DNA from: Cedecea lapagei
GTDB lineage: Bacteria; Pseudomonadota; Gammaproteobacteria; Enterobacterales; Enterobacteriaceae
Direction: 5' to 3'
Assembly (NCBI RefSeq): GCF_900635955.1
Contig: NZ_LR134201.1
Span: 2,852,001-2,916,000 of the forward strand
DNA: 64,000 nucleotides
The notes below the pieces were generated by a model that ran no database searches, was not told where the DNA came from, and saw nothing but the letters and a program-made list of their open reading frames with translations. Shown here one piece after another: positions 32,770 through 41,587 of this stretch. Position 1 is the first letter of the stretch. Each line of letters begins with the position of its first letter. The position numbers were made by a program, and so were the translations under genes.

Positions 32770-33891
32770 ATGAACTACGACCTCATTATTGTCGGCAGCG
32801 GTTCCGTCGGTGCCGCTGCTGGCTGCTATGCCGCACACTCAGGCCTGAAGGTTCTGATGATTGACAGCGGCCACCCTCCTCACGATCAGGGCAGCCACCA
32901 CGGCGATACTCGTCTGATGCGCCACGCTTACGGTGAAGGTGAGAAATATGTCCCGCTGGTGCTCCGCGCGCAGAAACTGTGGGATGCGTTGGCAGAAAGC
33001 AGCGGAGAAAATCTATTCCATCGCACCGGGGTTATCAACCTTGGGCCAGCCGACTCCCCCTTCATTCGCAACGTAGCCTCCAGCGCGGAAAAATTTTCTC
33101 TGCAGGTCGAAACGCTGGACGCGGCCGCCATTGCCGCACGCTGGCCGGAGATTGCGGTACCGGAAAACTACGTTGGCCTTTTTGAACCGGCTTCAGGCGT
33201 GCTGAAAAGCGAGCTGGCCATTGAGACGTACATCAACCTCGCCAAACAAGGCGGTAGCGCGCAGCTGTTTAACTGCAGGGTGACGGACATCCACCACGGC
33301 GAGGAAGGCGTGACGGTAGTCACCGAAGAGGGTGAGTACCACGGAAGCAAACTGCTGGTTAGCGCCGGCAGCTGGGTGAGTAAACTGCTGCCGTCGCTCC
33401 CGATAACGCCGGTACGCAAAATTTTTGCCTGGCATCAGGCCGACGGCCGCTACAGTGAGAACAACAAATTCCCGGCCTTTACCGCCGAAACCCCCAACGG
33501 AGACCAGTATTACGGCTTCCCGGCGGAGGATAATGAACTCAAGCTCGGTAAGCATAACGGCGGGCAGCTTATCGACGCGCCCGAACAGCGTAAACCCTTT
33601 GGCGCTGTCGCCAGCGACGGCTCGGAGGTGTTTCCCTTCCTGCGTGAGTTTTTACCGGGCATTGGCTGCTGCCTGCACGGCAAAGCCTGCACCTACGACA
33701 ATTCGCCGGATGAAGATTTCATCATCGATACCCTGCCGGGCCACGACAACACCCTGATCATCACGGGGCTGAGCGGGCACGGCTTTAAATTCGCCTCGGT
33801 GCTGGGCGAAATTGCCTGCCAGTTTGCTCTGGGTCAAAAACCTTCGTTTGATTTGTCCCCGTTCGCACTTTCTCGTTTCAAAAAGGCGTAA
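32770..33891 (+). CDS. solA: N-methyl-L-tryptophan oxidase SolA
   Basis: A 373-residue flavoprotein of the sarcosine-oxidase family. The N-terminus carries the FAD dinucleotide-binding motif IVGSGSVGAAAGCYA, and CTYDNSPDEDF near residue 309 carries the Cys that binds FAD covalently. It oxidises N-methyl-tryptophan, and sarcosine less well, giving formaldehyde and peroxide. The start at 32770 is chosen by homology; the frame is open to 32644, but that stretch contains a terminator hairpin. It lies at its usual place. Confidence 0.95.
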   Translation: MNYDLIIVGSGSVGAAAGCYAAHSGLKVLMIDSGHPPHDQGSHHGDTRLMRHAYGEGEKYVPLVLRAQKLWDALAESSGENLFHRTGVINLGPADSPFIRNVASSAEKFSLQVETLDAAAIAARWPEIAVPENYVGLFEPASGVLKSELAIETYINLAKQGGSAQLFNCRVTDIHHGEEGVTVVTEEGEYHGSKLLVSAGSWVSKLLPSLPITPVRKIFAWHQADGRYSENNKFPAFTAETPNGDQYYGFPAEDNELKLGKHNGGQLIDAPEQRKPFGAVASDGSEVFPFLREFLPGIGCCLHGKACTYDNSPDEDFIIDTLPGHDNTLIITGLSGHGFKFASVLGEIACQFALGQKPSFDLSPFALSRFKKA

Positions 33892-33937
33892 ACTCCGCGG
33901 TGGCGGGCCTCTCCGCCACCTTTACACCGGGGCTGAG

Positions 33938-34051
33938 ATGATGCGTTTTATTCAATTTTTAACCCATAATATCCGTGAGCATTTTATTTTATATCTCATT
34001 CTCTGGGTAATTCTTGCACTATTGGATGTCGCTTATATCTATTTCCTTTAA
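33938..34051 (+). CDS. yceO: Small membrane protein YceO
   Basis: A 37-residue protein, MMRFIQFLTHNIREHFILYL continuing to a C-terminal hydrophobic stretch ending DVAYIYFL. The NIREH motif followed by one membrane helix matches E. coli YceO at the same locus, between solA and yceJ. Its function is unknown. It could start at either of two adjacent ATG codons (33938, 33941). Confidence 0.78.
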   Translation: MMRFIQFLTHNIREHFILYLILWVILALLDVAYIYFL

Positions 34052-34312
34052 TTATTTTTCCTCGGGTTATATTGACAAATATTGACGAAAAAATAATTAA
34101 ATATAGTTTCCTGGAAAATAATTCACGCCGAATAAATATCGCACATCATTAAATCACCCAATTTCTTCGCCTCCGCTGAAAGCGCCACCCGGGTTTTATT
34201 CAAAAAAATAGAAATACAATAAATATATGCTACTAAAGGAATATTTATGTTGATTTAACGTTAACAAAACGCCTATGTTTGACCTTATCTAAGAATATAT
34301 GGACGCATAAAT

Positions 34313-34867
34313 ATGCAATGGCGAAACTCACCCGAACGCTATGGACATCTTTCGGTTCTGCTTCACTGGCTGATGGCCGCTACAGTGTATGGCATGTTTG
34401 CCCTCGGGCTGTGGATGGTCACGCTGGGCTATTACGACGTTTGGTACCATAAAGCCCCGGAAATACATAAAAGCATCGGCATATTATTAATGTCTGGGCT
34501 GGTGATACGTCTCCTCTGGCGCTTTATTTCGCCGCCTCCGCCGCCGCTAAAAAGCTATTCACGCCTGACCCGCTTCAGTGCGCTTATCGCTCATATTTTA
34601 TTGTATGCGTTATTGTTCACCATTTTGCTGAGCGGGTATCTGATTTCAACGGCAGACGGTAAACCTATTAGCGTCTTTGGCTGGTTCGATGTTCCCGCGA
34701 CGCTGACGGACTTCGGGGCTCAGGCCGACCTCGCCGGTAGCGTACACCTTTGGCTTGCGTGGAGCGTGGTGATTATTTCTCTGCTGCACGCCCTCGCCGC
34801 CCTGAAGCACCATTTTTTAGACAAGGATGCCACCCTCAGGCGCATGCTGGGGAAAGCATCCCGTTAA
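34313..34867 (+). CDS. yceJ: Cytochrome b561 family protein YceJ
   Basis: A 184-residue inner-membrane protein with four helices. The His residues expected to hold heme are seen in YGHLSVLLHWLMAATVYG, near KAPEIHKSIG, and in SVHLWLAWSVVIISLLHALAALKHHF. It is a b-type cytochrome of the CybB type and may carry electrons between quinone and a periplasmic partner. It is 17 bases upstream of yceI, as in E. coli. The 260 bases before it are AT-rich with no gene. Confidence 0.94.
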   Translation: MQWRNSPERYGHLSVLLHWLMAATVYGMFALGLWMVTLGYYDVWYHKAPEIHKSIGILLMSGLVIRLLWRFISPPPPPLKSYSRLTRFSALIAHILLYALLFTILLSGYLISTADGKPISVFGWFDVPATLTDFGAQADLAGSVHLWLAWSVVIISLLHALAALKHHFLDKDATLRRMLGKASR

Positions 34868-34884
34868 CTATGGAGAGTAAGACA

Positions 34885-35457
34885 ATGAAGAAAATCCTGC
34901 TGGGAGCCACCTTGAGCGCTCTGTTATTCACCGCCGGCTCAGCCGTCGCCGCTGACTACAAAATTGATAAACAGGGTCAGCACGCGTTTGTAAACTTCCG
35001 CATTCAGCATCTCGGCTATAGCTGGCTGTACGGCACCTTCCGTGATTTTGACGGTACGTTCACCTTCGACGAGAAAAATCCTGCGGCGGATAAAGTCAAC
35101 GTCACCATCAACACCACCAGCGTTGACACTAATCACGCCGAGCGCGATAAACATCTGCGCAGCGCAGAGTTTCTTAATGTGACCAAGTTTCCGCAGGCCA
35201 CCTTCGTCTCAACTGAGGTGAAGAAAGAGGGTGAGAAGCTGGATATTATCGGTAATTTAACGCTGAACGGCGTCACTAAGCCGGTCACGCTGGCGGCTAA
35301 GCTGTTGGGTCAGGGCAACGATCCATGGGGCGGCGTACGTGCAGGGTTTGAAGCTGAAGGAAAAATCAAACTGAAGGACTTCAATATCACTCAGGATCTG
35401 GGCCCGGCCTCCCAGGACGTTGACCTGATTATCTCTGTTGAAGGGGTACGCCAGTAA
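34885..35457 (+). CDS. yceI: Periplasmic isoprenoid-binding protein YceI
   Basis: A 190-residue protein with a signal peptide (LLGATLSALLFTAGSAVAA). The YceI/TT1927b lipocalin-like barrel is recognisable from DYKIDKQGQHAFVNFRIQHLGYSW and LNGVTKPVTLAAKLLGQG. Family members bind long polyprenyl chains such as ubiquinone precursors. In E. coli it is induced by high pH. It is coupled to yceJ, suggesting a joint quinone-linked role (inference). Confidence 0.95.
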   Translation: MKKILLGATLSALLFTAGSAVAADYKIDKQGQHAFVNFRIQHLGYSWLYGTFRDFDGTFTFDEKNPAADKVNVTINTTSVDTNHAERDKHLRSAEFLNVTKFPQATFVSTEVKKEGEKLDIIGNLTLNGVTKPVTLAAKLLGQGNDPWGGVRAGFEAEGKIKLKDFNITQDLGPASQDVDLIISVEGVRQ

Positions 35458-35464
35458 AAAGCGA

Positions 35465-35486
35465 CTCCCCCGGTAAACCGGGGGAG
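35465..35486. terminator. Hairpin between convergent yceI and trhO
   Basis: CTCCCCCGGT / ACCGGGGGAG with a two-base loop sits between the two convergent genes. The T tracts are short on both sides, so efficiency is uncertain. Confidence 0.6.
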
Positions 35487-35491
35487 ATTTA

Positions 35492-36544
35492 TTACTTCTC
35501 TGGATCAGGAATACCGAGCGTGGTATTCAGCATTCCGCGAGATTTATTAAAGATCTTATTTCCATTTTCACGGCCAGCGCGGCGGCGGCGCTGCTCTTCA
35601 GGAGATAAAGCCAGCTCATCGCGACACACCTCGCTACAGCAGCCGGAGAATTTCTCCGCGCAGGCAGGGCACTGAATAAACAGCAGGTGGCAGCCGTCAT
35701 TTTTGCAGTTGGTGTGACTGTCGCACGGCGTACCGCACTGATGGCAATGGGCAATGACGTCGTCAGAGATACGCTCTCCCATTCGCTCATCGAAGACAAA
35801 GTTTTTCCCGACAAAACGCACCGGCAAACCTTGTTCGCGCGCGCGACGCGCATATTCAATGATCCCGCCTTCGATATGGTAGACGTTCTTGAAGCCGTTA
35901 TGACGCATCCAGGCGCTGGCTTTTTCGCAGCGGATCCCACCGGTGCAGTACATGACAATTTTCTTATCCTTGTCGTCCTGCATCATATCAACGGCTTTAG
36001 GCAGCTGCTCACGGAAGGTATCGGCCGGGATCTCCACGGCATCCTCAAAATGCCCCACTTCATATTCGTAGTGGTTACGCATATCGATGAAGACTGCGCT
36101 CGGATCGTCGAGCATAGCGTTAACATCCGCCGCTTTCAGGTATTCCCCTACGTCACTGGCGTCAAACGTTGGATCATCAATACCGTCAGCGACGATACGA
36201 TCGCGCACCTTCATGCGCAGCACCCAGAAGGATTTACCGTCGTCTTCAAGAGCAATATTCAGACGCAGGTTATTCAGCGCCGGATGAAAGGCAAAAAGCG
36301 CCTCGCGGAAGGCCTCAACGCGGCTTTCCGGGACGCTTATCTGAGCGTTAATCCCTTCATGGGCCAGATAGACACGACCAAACACGTTGAGGCTCAGGAA
36401 CAGCTGGTAGAGCGCATCACGAGTCGCCTGCGGCTCTTCAATGGTAAAATATTTATAGAATGAAATGGTCGTGCGCGGCTCGGTTTCGGCAAGCATGCGC
36501 GCGCGCAGCTCCTCATTCGATACGCGGTTGTGTAACACTGGCAT
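35492..36544 (-). CDS. trhO: tRNA uridine(34) hydroxylase TrhO (YceA)
   Basis: A 350-residue rhodanese-domain protein. The N-terminal acylphosphatase-like part (VYLAHEGINAQISVPES) is followed by a rhodanese domain with the active-site loop MYCTGGIRCEKAS, and a cysteine-rich zinc-like C-terminus (CHQCGTPCDSHTNCKNDGCH). TrhO hydroxylates U34 in certain tRNAs on the way to 5-methoxyuridine and 5-carboxymethoxyuridine. The start at 36544 (MPVLHNRVSNEEL) is chosen by homology; the frame is open 16 codons further. Confidence 0.96.
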   Translation of the reverse strand: MPVLHNRVSNEELRARMLAETEPRTTISFYKYFTIEEPQATRDALYQLFLSLNVFGRVYLAHEGINAQISVPESRVEAFREALFAFHPALNNLRLNIALEDDGKSFWVLRMKVRDRIVADGIDDPTFDASDVGEYLKAADVNAMLDDPSAVFIDMRNHYEYEVGHFEDAVEIPADTFREQLPKAVDMMQDDKDKKIVMYCTGGIRCEKASAWMRHNGFKNVYHIEGGIIEYARRAREQGLPVRFVGKNFVFDERMGERISDDVIAHCHQCGTPCDSHTNCKNDGCHLLFIQCPACAEKFSGCCSEVCRDELALSPEEQRRRRAGRENGNKIFNKSRGMLNTTLGIPDPEK

Positions 36545-36767
36545 GGTGTTCGCTCGCAATCGTTGAAAAAAGTGGGCAGCATCATAAAGCAAATAACGGT
36601 TATTTACATCCCCGCGTTTTACGCTACATTCTCCTCACTCGTAGAGAGAAATAGCAACAATCGGTGAAATATCAGGCACTCTGCCGCCGGTAATTTTGGC
36701 TACGCGCCAAAAAATGCCACAATGGAATGATTAGAAGATCCGGCAATTGCCGTCACAAAGGTTTTAC

Positions 36768-37691
36768 ATGACGAACTTACCGCAATTCTCTCGTGCACTG
36801 CTGCACCCACGCTACTGGTTCACCTGGTTTGGTATAGGTTTTTTGTACCTGTTAGTTCAGCTTCCTTACCCGGTGCTTTATCGCATTGGCTGCGGGCTGG
36901 GCCGGCTGGCAAAACGTCTTATGAAGCGCCGCGCACAAATAGCCTACCGCAATCTTGAGCTCTGCTTCCCCGAGATGAGCGCCGAGAAGCGTGAGCAAAT
37001 GGTGGTTGCCAACTTCGAGTCCGTCGGCATGGGGCTGATTGAAACCGGTATGGCCTGGTTCTGGTCCACCGAACGTATCAATAAATGGTGCCATTACGAA
37101 GGGGTCGATATCGTCAAGGGGATCGAGAAAACCGGCCAGGGGATTTTGCTGATTGGCATTCACTTCCTGACGCTGGAGCTCGGAGCCCGTATCTTCGGGA
37201 TTAAAACGCCGGGCATCGGCGTGTACCGCCCAAACGACAACCCGCTGCTGGACTGGCTGCAGACCTGGGGACGCATGCGTTCCAATAAAAGCATGATAGA
37301 CCGAAAAGACCTGAAGGGCATGATCCGCGCGCTGAAAAATGGAGACATCATCTGGTACGCGCCGGACCACGATTACGGCCCGAGAGGCAGCGAGTTTGTG
37401 CCGTTCTTCGCCGTTGAACAAGCGGCCACCACGACGGGAACCTACACGCTCGCCAAACTCTCCGGCGCCTGCGCCGTACCTTTTGTTCCCCGCCGCCTGC
37501 CAAACGGCAAAGGCTACGAACTGACGATTATTCAGCCTGAACTGAATCCGCCGCTCGAAAGCCCCGAGGAGACCGCACGCTGGATGAACAAGATCGTTGA
37601 GAAGTGCATTCTGATGGCGCCGGAGCAATATATGTGGCTGCACCGCCGCTTTAAGACGCGCCCGGAAGGCGTGCCAGACCGCTACCAATAA
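36768..37691 (+). CDS. lpxL: Lauroyl acyltransferase LpxL (HtrB)
   Basis: A 307-residue inner-membrane acyltransferase of lipid A synthesis. IGIHFLTLELGAR carries the catalytic H-x4-E pair. One N-terminal membrane anchor (WFGIGFLYLLVQLPYPVLY) is seen. LpxL adds the secondary laurate to Kdo2-lipid IVA. The start at 36768 (MTNLPQFSRAL) matches E. coli; the open frame begins seven codons earlier. The gene precedes mdtG in the same direction with a terminator between. Confidence 0.96.
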   Translation: MTNLPQFSRALLHPRYWFTWFGIGFLYLLVQLPYPVLYRIGCGLGRLAKRLMKRRAQIAYRNLELCFPEMSAEKREQMVVANFESVGMGLIETGMAWFWSTERINKWCHYEGVDIVKGIEKTGQGILLIGIHFLTLELGARIFGIKTPGIGVYRPNDNPLLDWLQTWGRMRSNKSMIDRKDLKGMIRALKNGDIIWYAPDHDYGPRGSEFVPFFAVEQAATTTGTYTLAKLSGACAVPFVPRRLPNGKGYELTIIQPELNPPLESPEETARWMNKIVEKCILMAPEQYMWLHRRFKTRPEGVPDRYQ

Positions 37692-37699
37692 CGCCTGAC

Positions 37700-37725
37700 A
37701 GCCGCCTTTTCAGGCGGCTATTTTT
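37700..37725 (+). terminator. Terminator of lpxL
   Basis: AGCCGCC / GGCGGCT with a short loop is followed by ATTTTT, nine bases after the lpxL stop. Confidence 0.85.
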
Positions 37726-37841
37726 GGCAGATCGTTTGATCGAAAAAGCCCTTCGGGTTGCCAGTTCAGGGCCACCAGGCGCATAATTAGCAGAGTAATT
37801 ATTCCCTCTATTCTCGTTGGCCCTGGCAACTTCGGAGCGGT

Positions 37842-39068
37842 ATGACTACCCCTGACAGCACTATCAACTGGAAGCGTAATCTGGCCGTCGTCTGGGTTGG
37901 CTGTTTCCTGACCGGCGCGGCCTTCAGCCTGGTGATGCCCTTCCTCCCGCTTTACGTAGAGCAGCTCGGCGTCACCGGCCATAGCCAGCTGAATATGTGG
38001 TCCGGGCTGGTCTTCAGCATCACCTTCCTGTTTTCTGCCGTGGCGTCGCCTTTCTGGGGCGGCCTTGCCGACTGCAAAGGGCGAAAGCTTATGCTGCTGC
38101 GTTCCGCGCTCGGCATGTCTATCGTCATGCTGCTTATGGGGCTTGCGCAAAATATCTGGCAATTTCTCGCGCTTAGGGCGCTGCTCGGCCTGCTCGGCGG
38201 CTTTGTGCCAAACGCCAACGCGCTGATAGCCACCCAGATACCGCGTCATAAAAGCGGCTGGGCGCTCGGCACGTTGTCAACAGGGGCTGTTAGCGGCGCG
38301 CTGCTTGGCCCGCTGATGGGAGGCCTGATGGCAGACAGCTACGGGCTACGATCGGTGTTTTTTATCACCTCGCTTGTGCTGTTCCTCTGCTTTGTTATGA
38401 CGCTGTTCTTTATTCGCGAGTCGTTCAAGCCGGTCTCCAAAAAAGACATGCTGCATGTGCGCCAGGTTTTGACCTCCCTGAAAAATCCTCGCCTGGTGCT
38501 GAGCCTGTTTGTCACCACGATGATTATCCAGGTCGCTACCGGCTCTATTGCGCCTATCCTGACGCTCTACGTTCGTGACCTGGCGGGCAACGTCAGTAAT
38601 CTGGCCTTTATCAGCGGGATGATTGCCTCCGTGCCTGGCGTAGCGGCGCTGATCAGTGCTCCACGGCTTGGCAAGCTTGGCGATCGCATTGGGCCGGAGA
38701 AGATCCTGATTGGCGCCCTGACGATCTCCGTCCTGCTGCTTATCCCGATGTCGCTGGTGCAGAACCCGTGGCAGCTCGGGATCCTGCGCTTCTTGTTAGG
38801 CGCCGCCGACGGAGCCCTACTCCCCGCCGTGCAAACGCTGCTGGTCTATAACTCGTCCAACCAAATCTCGGGCCGAATCTTCAGCTACAACCAGTCTTTC
38901 CGCGATATCGGCAACGTCACCGGCCCGCTGCTGGGCGCCGCCGTTTCCGCCAGCTACGGCTTCCGCACCGTGTTCCTGGTCACCGCCAGTGTGGTGCTGT
39001 TTAACGCCCTTTACTCATGGATGACTCTGCGCCAGCCCGCCGAGCGGCTACGAATTCCGGGAGAGTAA
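37842..39068 (+). CDS. mdtG: MFS multidrug exporter MdtG
   Basis: A 408-residue 12-helix transporter. The motif A loop reads GGLADCKGRKLMLLRSALG, with a Cys where a Arg or Lys is common. It confers resistance to fosfomycin and deoxycholate when overexpressed in E. coli and belongs to the MarA/SoxS regulon there. Sequence and length match E. coli MdtG. Its stop marks the left edge of the acquired island. Confidence 0.95.
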   Translation: MTTPDSTINWKRNLAVVWVGCFLTGAAFSLVMPFLPLYVEQLGVTGHSQLNMWSGLVFSITFLFSAVASPFWGGLADCKGRKLMLLRSALGMSIVMLLMGLAQNIWQFLALRALLGLLGGFVPNANALIATQIPRHKSGWALGTLSTGAVSGALLGPLMGGLMADSYGLRSVFFITSLVLFLCFVMTLFFIRESFKPVSKKDMLHVRQVLTSLKNPRLVLSLFVTTMIIQVATGSIAPILTLYVRDLAGNVSNLAFISGMIASVPGVAALISAPRLGKLGDRIGPEKILIGALTISVLLLIPMSLVQNPWQLGILRFLLGAADGALLPAVQTLLVYNSSNQISGRIFSYNQSFRDIGNVTGPLLGAAVSASYGFRTVFLVTASVVLFNALYSWMTLRQPAERLRIPGE

Positions 39069-39080
39069 AGTCTCAGACTT

Positions 39081-39400
39081 GCATCTTTGCCAACAGCGTC
39101 AACAATTAACTGGAACTCGAAACGGAGCAGCCGCTCCCTGAGCTTTGCCATAGGGCTCCAAACTATAAGCACACCCGTAGTAGTTCCACGCATTTTTGGG
39201 AGATCCGGGTTTTCAGCCATCCGCCTGCACTCGTTCGGCGTAATGCTATTCAGGGTACTGAACAGATAAAAATCCAGGATTTCTGTCCGGTGCGTCCGGT
39301 TTCGACAAATTTCAGAACTGTAATGCTCTGGTGTTCCGTAAATCGGGCTTTACGTATGGCGATCTCCTTAGAGAATGTCGGAAGAGTGCTAAAAGTGAAT
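39081..39400 (-). mobile_element. Insertion-sequence fragments at the island's left edge
   Basis: On the minus strand near 39290-39365 the frame reads IRKARFTEHQSITVLKFVETGRT, the start of an IS3-family OrfA. Further left (about 39090-39240) another short coding-like piece (MAENPDLPKMRGTTTGVLIVW) has no family I can name. No complete element or intact ends are seen. Composition is mixed, and the piece joins directly to the methyltransferase fragment at about 39419. Confidence 0.5.
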
Positions 39401-39601
39401 GGTACGTTTTACCGGGATGCTTACAATAAAATCCCAACTGAGCATTTCAGGAGTGAAGAAAGCACCAGTAAAACCGATACCATCACCCACGTAATTTAGT
39501 AGGATGTATTCTTTATCATCATATGTTAATAGTTTATCTGAATGAACTAAATCCATTACCTGTTGATGTAGTTTATTTTTCTTTTTAGTTAGTCTTGCCA
39601 T
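39389..39601 (-). pseudogene. 5' fragment of a phage-type DNA adenine methylase gene
   Basis: The first 55 or so residues (MARLTKKKNKLHQQVMDLVH, then NYVGDGIGFTGAFFTPEMLSWDF) resemble the N-terminus of phage-borne N6-adenine methylases, where GAFFTP is the AdoMet-pocket entry motif. The reading frame then runs into unrelated sequence (IVSIPVKRTIHF) and stops at 39389; no catalytic NPPY motif is present. It is thus a truncated remnant, probably cut by the adjacent IS fragment. Confidence 0.55.
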
Positions 39602-39633
39602 AAAATACCCTTTTTAAAATAGACGGGGTATTT

Positions 39634-40035
39634 ATGAAAGATTTACTAAACAAAATTCGTATATTCTTGGCTGCAACTTTTAAAGTAATCGTTGTCACAG
39701 GGATATTAATAGCCATAATATTAACCCCTGCACTTTTACCTTGGAAATTATCCACTAACACAGTATTAGGTATAATTTCACTATCTTTGACAGTATTAGC
39801 AGGAACTGACTTTGTAAATAAGAATACAAAAGTGACATTTAAAAAAGACGGGAGTGAAAGTGACCTATGGTTAGTAATCAGCATAGCAATAGCTATTGCT
39901 GGTGTAATAGCTATTTTTAAAGATGACAAAACAGAATGCATAGATAAAGTAGCATACGGAATAACCGTATTAGTTCTTTCAATTATTGTTGGATTATCAA
40001 CCTATAAAACATGTAAAGATAAAAAAGCCCCATAA
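39634..40035 (+). CDS. Small membrane protein of unknown function
   Basis: A 133-residue protein with about four hydrophobic segments (VIVVTGILIAIILTPALL; VLGIISLSLTVLAGTDFV; LWLVISIAIAIAGVIAIF; YGITVLVLSIIVGLSTY) and short basic loops. I recognise no family. It is AT-rich, like the rest of the island, and is divergent from the methylase fragment. It ends in a good terminator. A phage-borne or defence-related membrane protein is possible, but nothing in the sequence proves that. Confidence 0.55.
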   Translation: MKDLLNKIRIFLAATFKVIVVTGILIAIILTPALLPWKLSTNTVLGIISLSLTVLAGTDFVNKNTKVTFKKDGSESDLWLVISIAIAIAGVIAIFKDDKTECIDKVAYGITVLVLSIIVGLSTYKTCKDKKAP

Positions 40036-40046
40036 GGGGCTTTTTT
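40021..40046. terminator. Bidirectional terminator
   Basis: AAAAAAGCCCC, a TA loop region, then GGGGCTTTTTT forms a symmetric hairpin with A and T tracts, serving the plus-strand membrane-protein gene and the converging minus-strand gene. Confidence 0.85.
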
Positions 40047-40239
40047 AACTTCCACCAACCATGTTCAATAGTACCTCCATCAGTTGCCCCAATGGAACTT
40101 GTATTACTACAATCCACGATCTTGTTTCTGCTTCTGTAGAGTTCTCACCATATGGCATACCTTTATCTCTCCATTGGCGTACTGTGGATTCGTCATAGCC
40201 ATATTGTTTTGCCAATGCATTTAAGCCAATTGGTTTCAT
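40045..40239 (-). CDS. Small helix-turn-helix protein, possible terminase small-subunit (Nu1-like) remnant
   Basis: About 64 residues. MKPIGLNALAKQYGYDESTV followed by RQWRDKGMPYG fits the winged-helix start of Nu1-type terminase small subunits and of some excisionase-like proteins. After residue 40 the sequence (SWIVVIQVPLGQLMEVLLN) departs from this pattern and stops in the terminator, so it may be truncated. The start at 40239 is preferred over one six codons earlier, as GGAAT precedes it at suitable spacing. Low GC content fits phage origin. Confidence 0.45.
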   Translation of the reverse strand: MKPIGLNALAKQYGYDESTVRQWRDKGMPYGENSTEAETRSWIVVIQVPLGQLMEVLLNMVGGS

Positions 40240-40257
40240 AAAAAATTCCTTATGCAT

Positions 40258-40579
40258 GTTTTATGTATTATTTATTCATTTTTCGGCTCGGATATGCATT
40301 AATTTTTCAAATATATTTAAAATACTGCGTGGGCGAAAACTCGCAACCTGACCACTTCGGGGGAGGAACCATAGATATTTTTTAAATGTCTTATGACATA
40401 TTTTGATAATGATTCTCATTTATAACCCGTAGCATAATATCTTTTTATTCAACAAAGCCGTAAATGGATTGAATACTCGCTTAATAAATTGATTTAATTT
40501 ATTTCACATGATAAAATTTCATATCATAAAATCTTTAACTTCATAAACCAGCATTTTATTTACTTAATTGAGACTGCTC
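40258..40579. other. AT-rich intergenic region without a gene
   Basis: These 322 bases hold no convincing reading frame. They contain a GC-richer island (GGGCGAAAACTCGC near 40331, CTTCGGGGGAGG near 40356) that may be a phage scar and a good Fur-box match at 40405-40423. Confidence 0.5.
40405..40423. promoter_or_regulatory. Fur-box-like site inside the island
   Basis: GATAATGATTCTCATTTAT matches the 19-base Fur consensus at 14 positions. It is 157 bases upstream of the membrane-protein gene at 40580. Confidence 0.5.
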
Positions 40580-41158
40580 ATGGATACAATTTCTATTCTA
40601 CAAGTAATCAATAATAACTTTGGTGTAATCGGTACTATTTCCGCCTCAGTACTTACGGGATTAATTAGCATATGGGTTTTAAAAATAAATAATAAGCACA
40701 AGATAAAAGAGAACCAGCAGTTATTTGCACACAAAATTTTAGAACAAGACCTTCAAGAAAAAAGAAAGATTATTAAACCAGTGCTACAATACTTTGAATC
40801 TATTACACCGCCATCTTCAATCAGCTTTCACGAAGATGAAGAACAATTCAATATAATTTTAATGTCACATACAGATAGAATAAAAAAACACCTAACTGAG
40901 TTCCTTTCCAATTACACCATATACATGAACCAAGAAATAAATAACTCTGTGTGGGCATTATGTAACATGGCAACAAATATTGAAGCTATTGAACATTATA
41001 ATTATGACGTTAACCGCTCTGATGTTGAGAATGAATACTCCACCTCTATGGAGGCATCTAAAGAGCTAAAAGAAATTAAAGTTCAAATTGAAAAACTGAA
41101 GAACATTCTTTATCACGAAATAAAAATAAAATCTATTGACGGCATTTATAAGAAATAA
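40580..41158 (+). CDS. Single-pass membrane protein with a cytoplasmic helical domain, unknown
   Basis: A 192-residue protein. One membrane helix (IGTISASVLTGLISIWVLKI, about residues 17-36) is followed by a basic stretch and a long charged, mostly helical domain ending in a coiled coil (SKELKEIKVQIEKLKNILYH). The start at 40580 (ATG) is preferred to the TTG four codons upstream. No family is recognised. GC content is far below the backbone. The layout, one anchor plus a cytoplasmic helical body, resembles its two downstream neighbours in general form. Confidence 0.6.
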   Translation: MDTISILQVINNNFGVIGTISASVLTGLISIWVLKINNKHKIKENQQLFAHKILEQDLQEKRKIIKPVLQYFESITPPSSISFHEDEEQFNIILMSHTDRIKKHLTEFLSNYTIYMNQEINNSVWALCNMATNIEAIEHYNYDVNRSDVENEYSTSMEASKELKEIKVQIEKLKNILYHEIKIKSIDGIYKK

Positions 41159-41587
41159 AACCTCAGCTTATTAGACTAGGGCTGGCTTATTATAACTTTG
41201 ATAGCGGCACTTTGCGATAGCTAAAGTTATTTTGTTATACTCACCCTGCACAGCCCAGACACCAATACTTTCTAACATACCGTTGTTCGGTCTGTTCATT
41301 ACTAAAAGAATGGCTTTCTCAGTATGTTTTGGCTCAGAACTGTAGAACGTGATGGATTCTATCTAATACTTGAAACGCCATTGGACACGGTACTGGAAGG
41401 ATTGCATTACTTGTCTATCGAGGATTCAGTACATCAGCTACATGATTTAGATGGTTGATTTATTGGACAAAGGGAATTACCCTTTTAAGGATTTGATGTT
41501 AAAATGCCGCACCTCCCACGCTTAACACAAACATCCCCCAGGATATGAGAAGTACGGCATGGTGATTCTACTACATCAAAGAATAAT
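41159..41587. other. Intergenic region with a decayed reading frame
   Basis: A coding-looking stretch at 41342-41457 (VERDGFYLILETPLDTVLEG, then LHYLSIEDSVHQLHDLDG) has no start codon and no recognised family. The rest has no frame worth naming. I read it as the scar of one or more lost genes. Confidence 0.4.
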
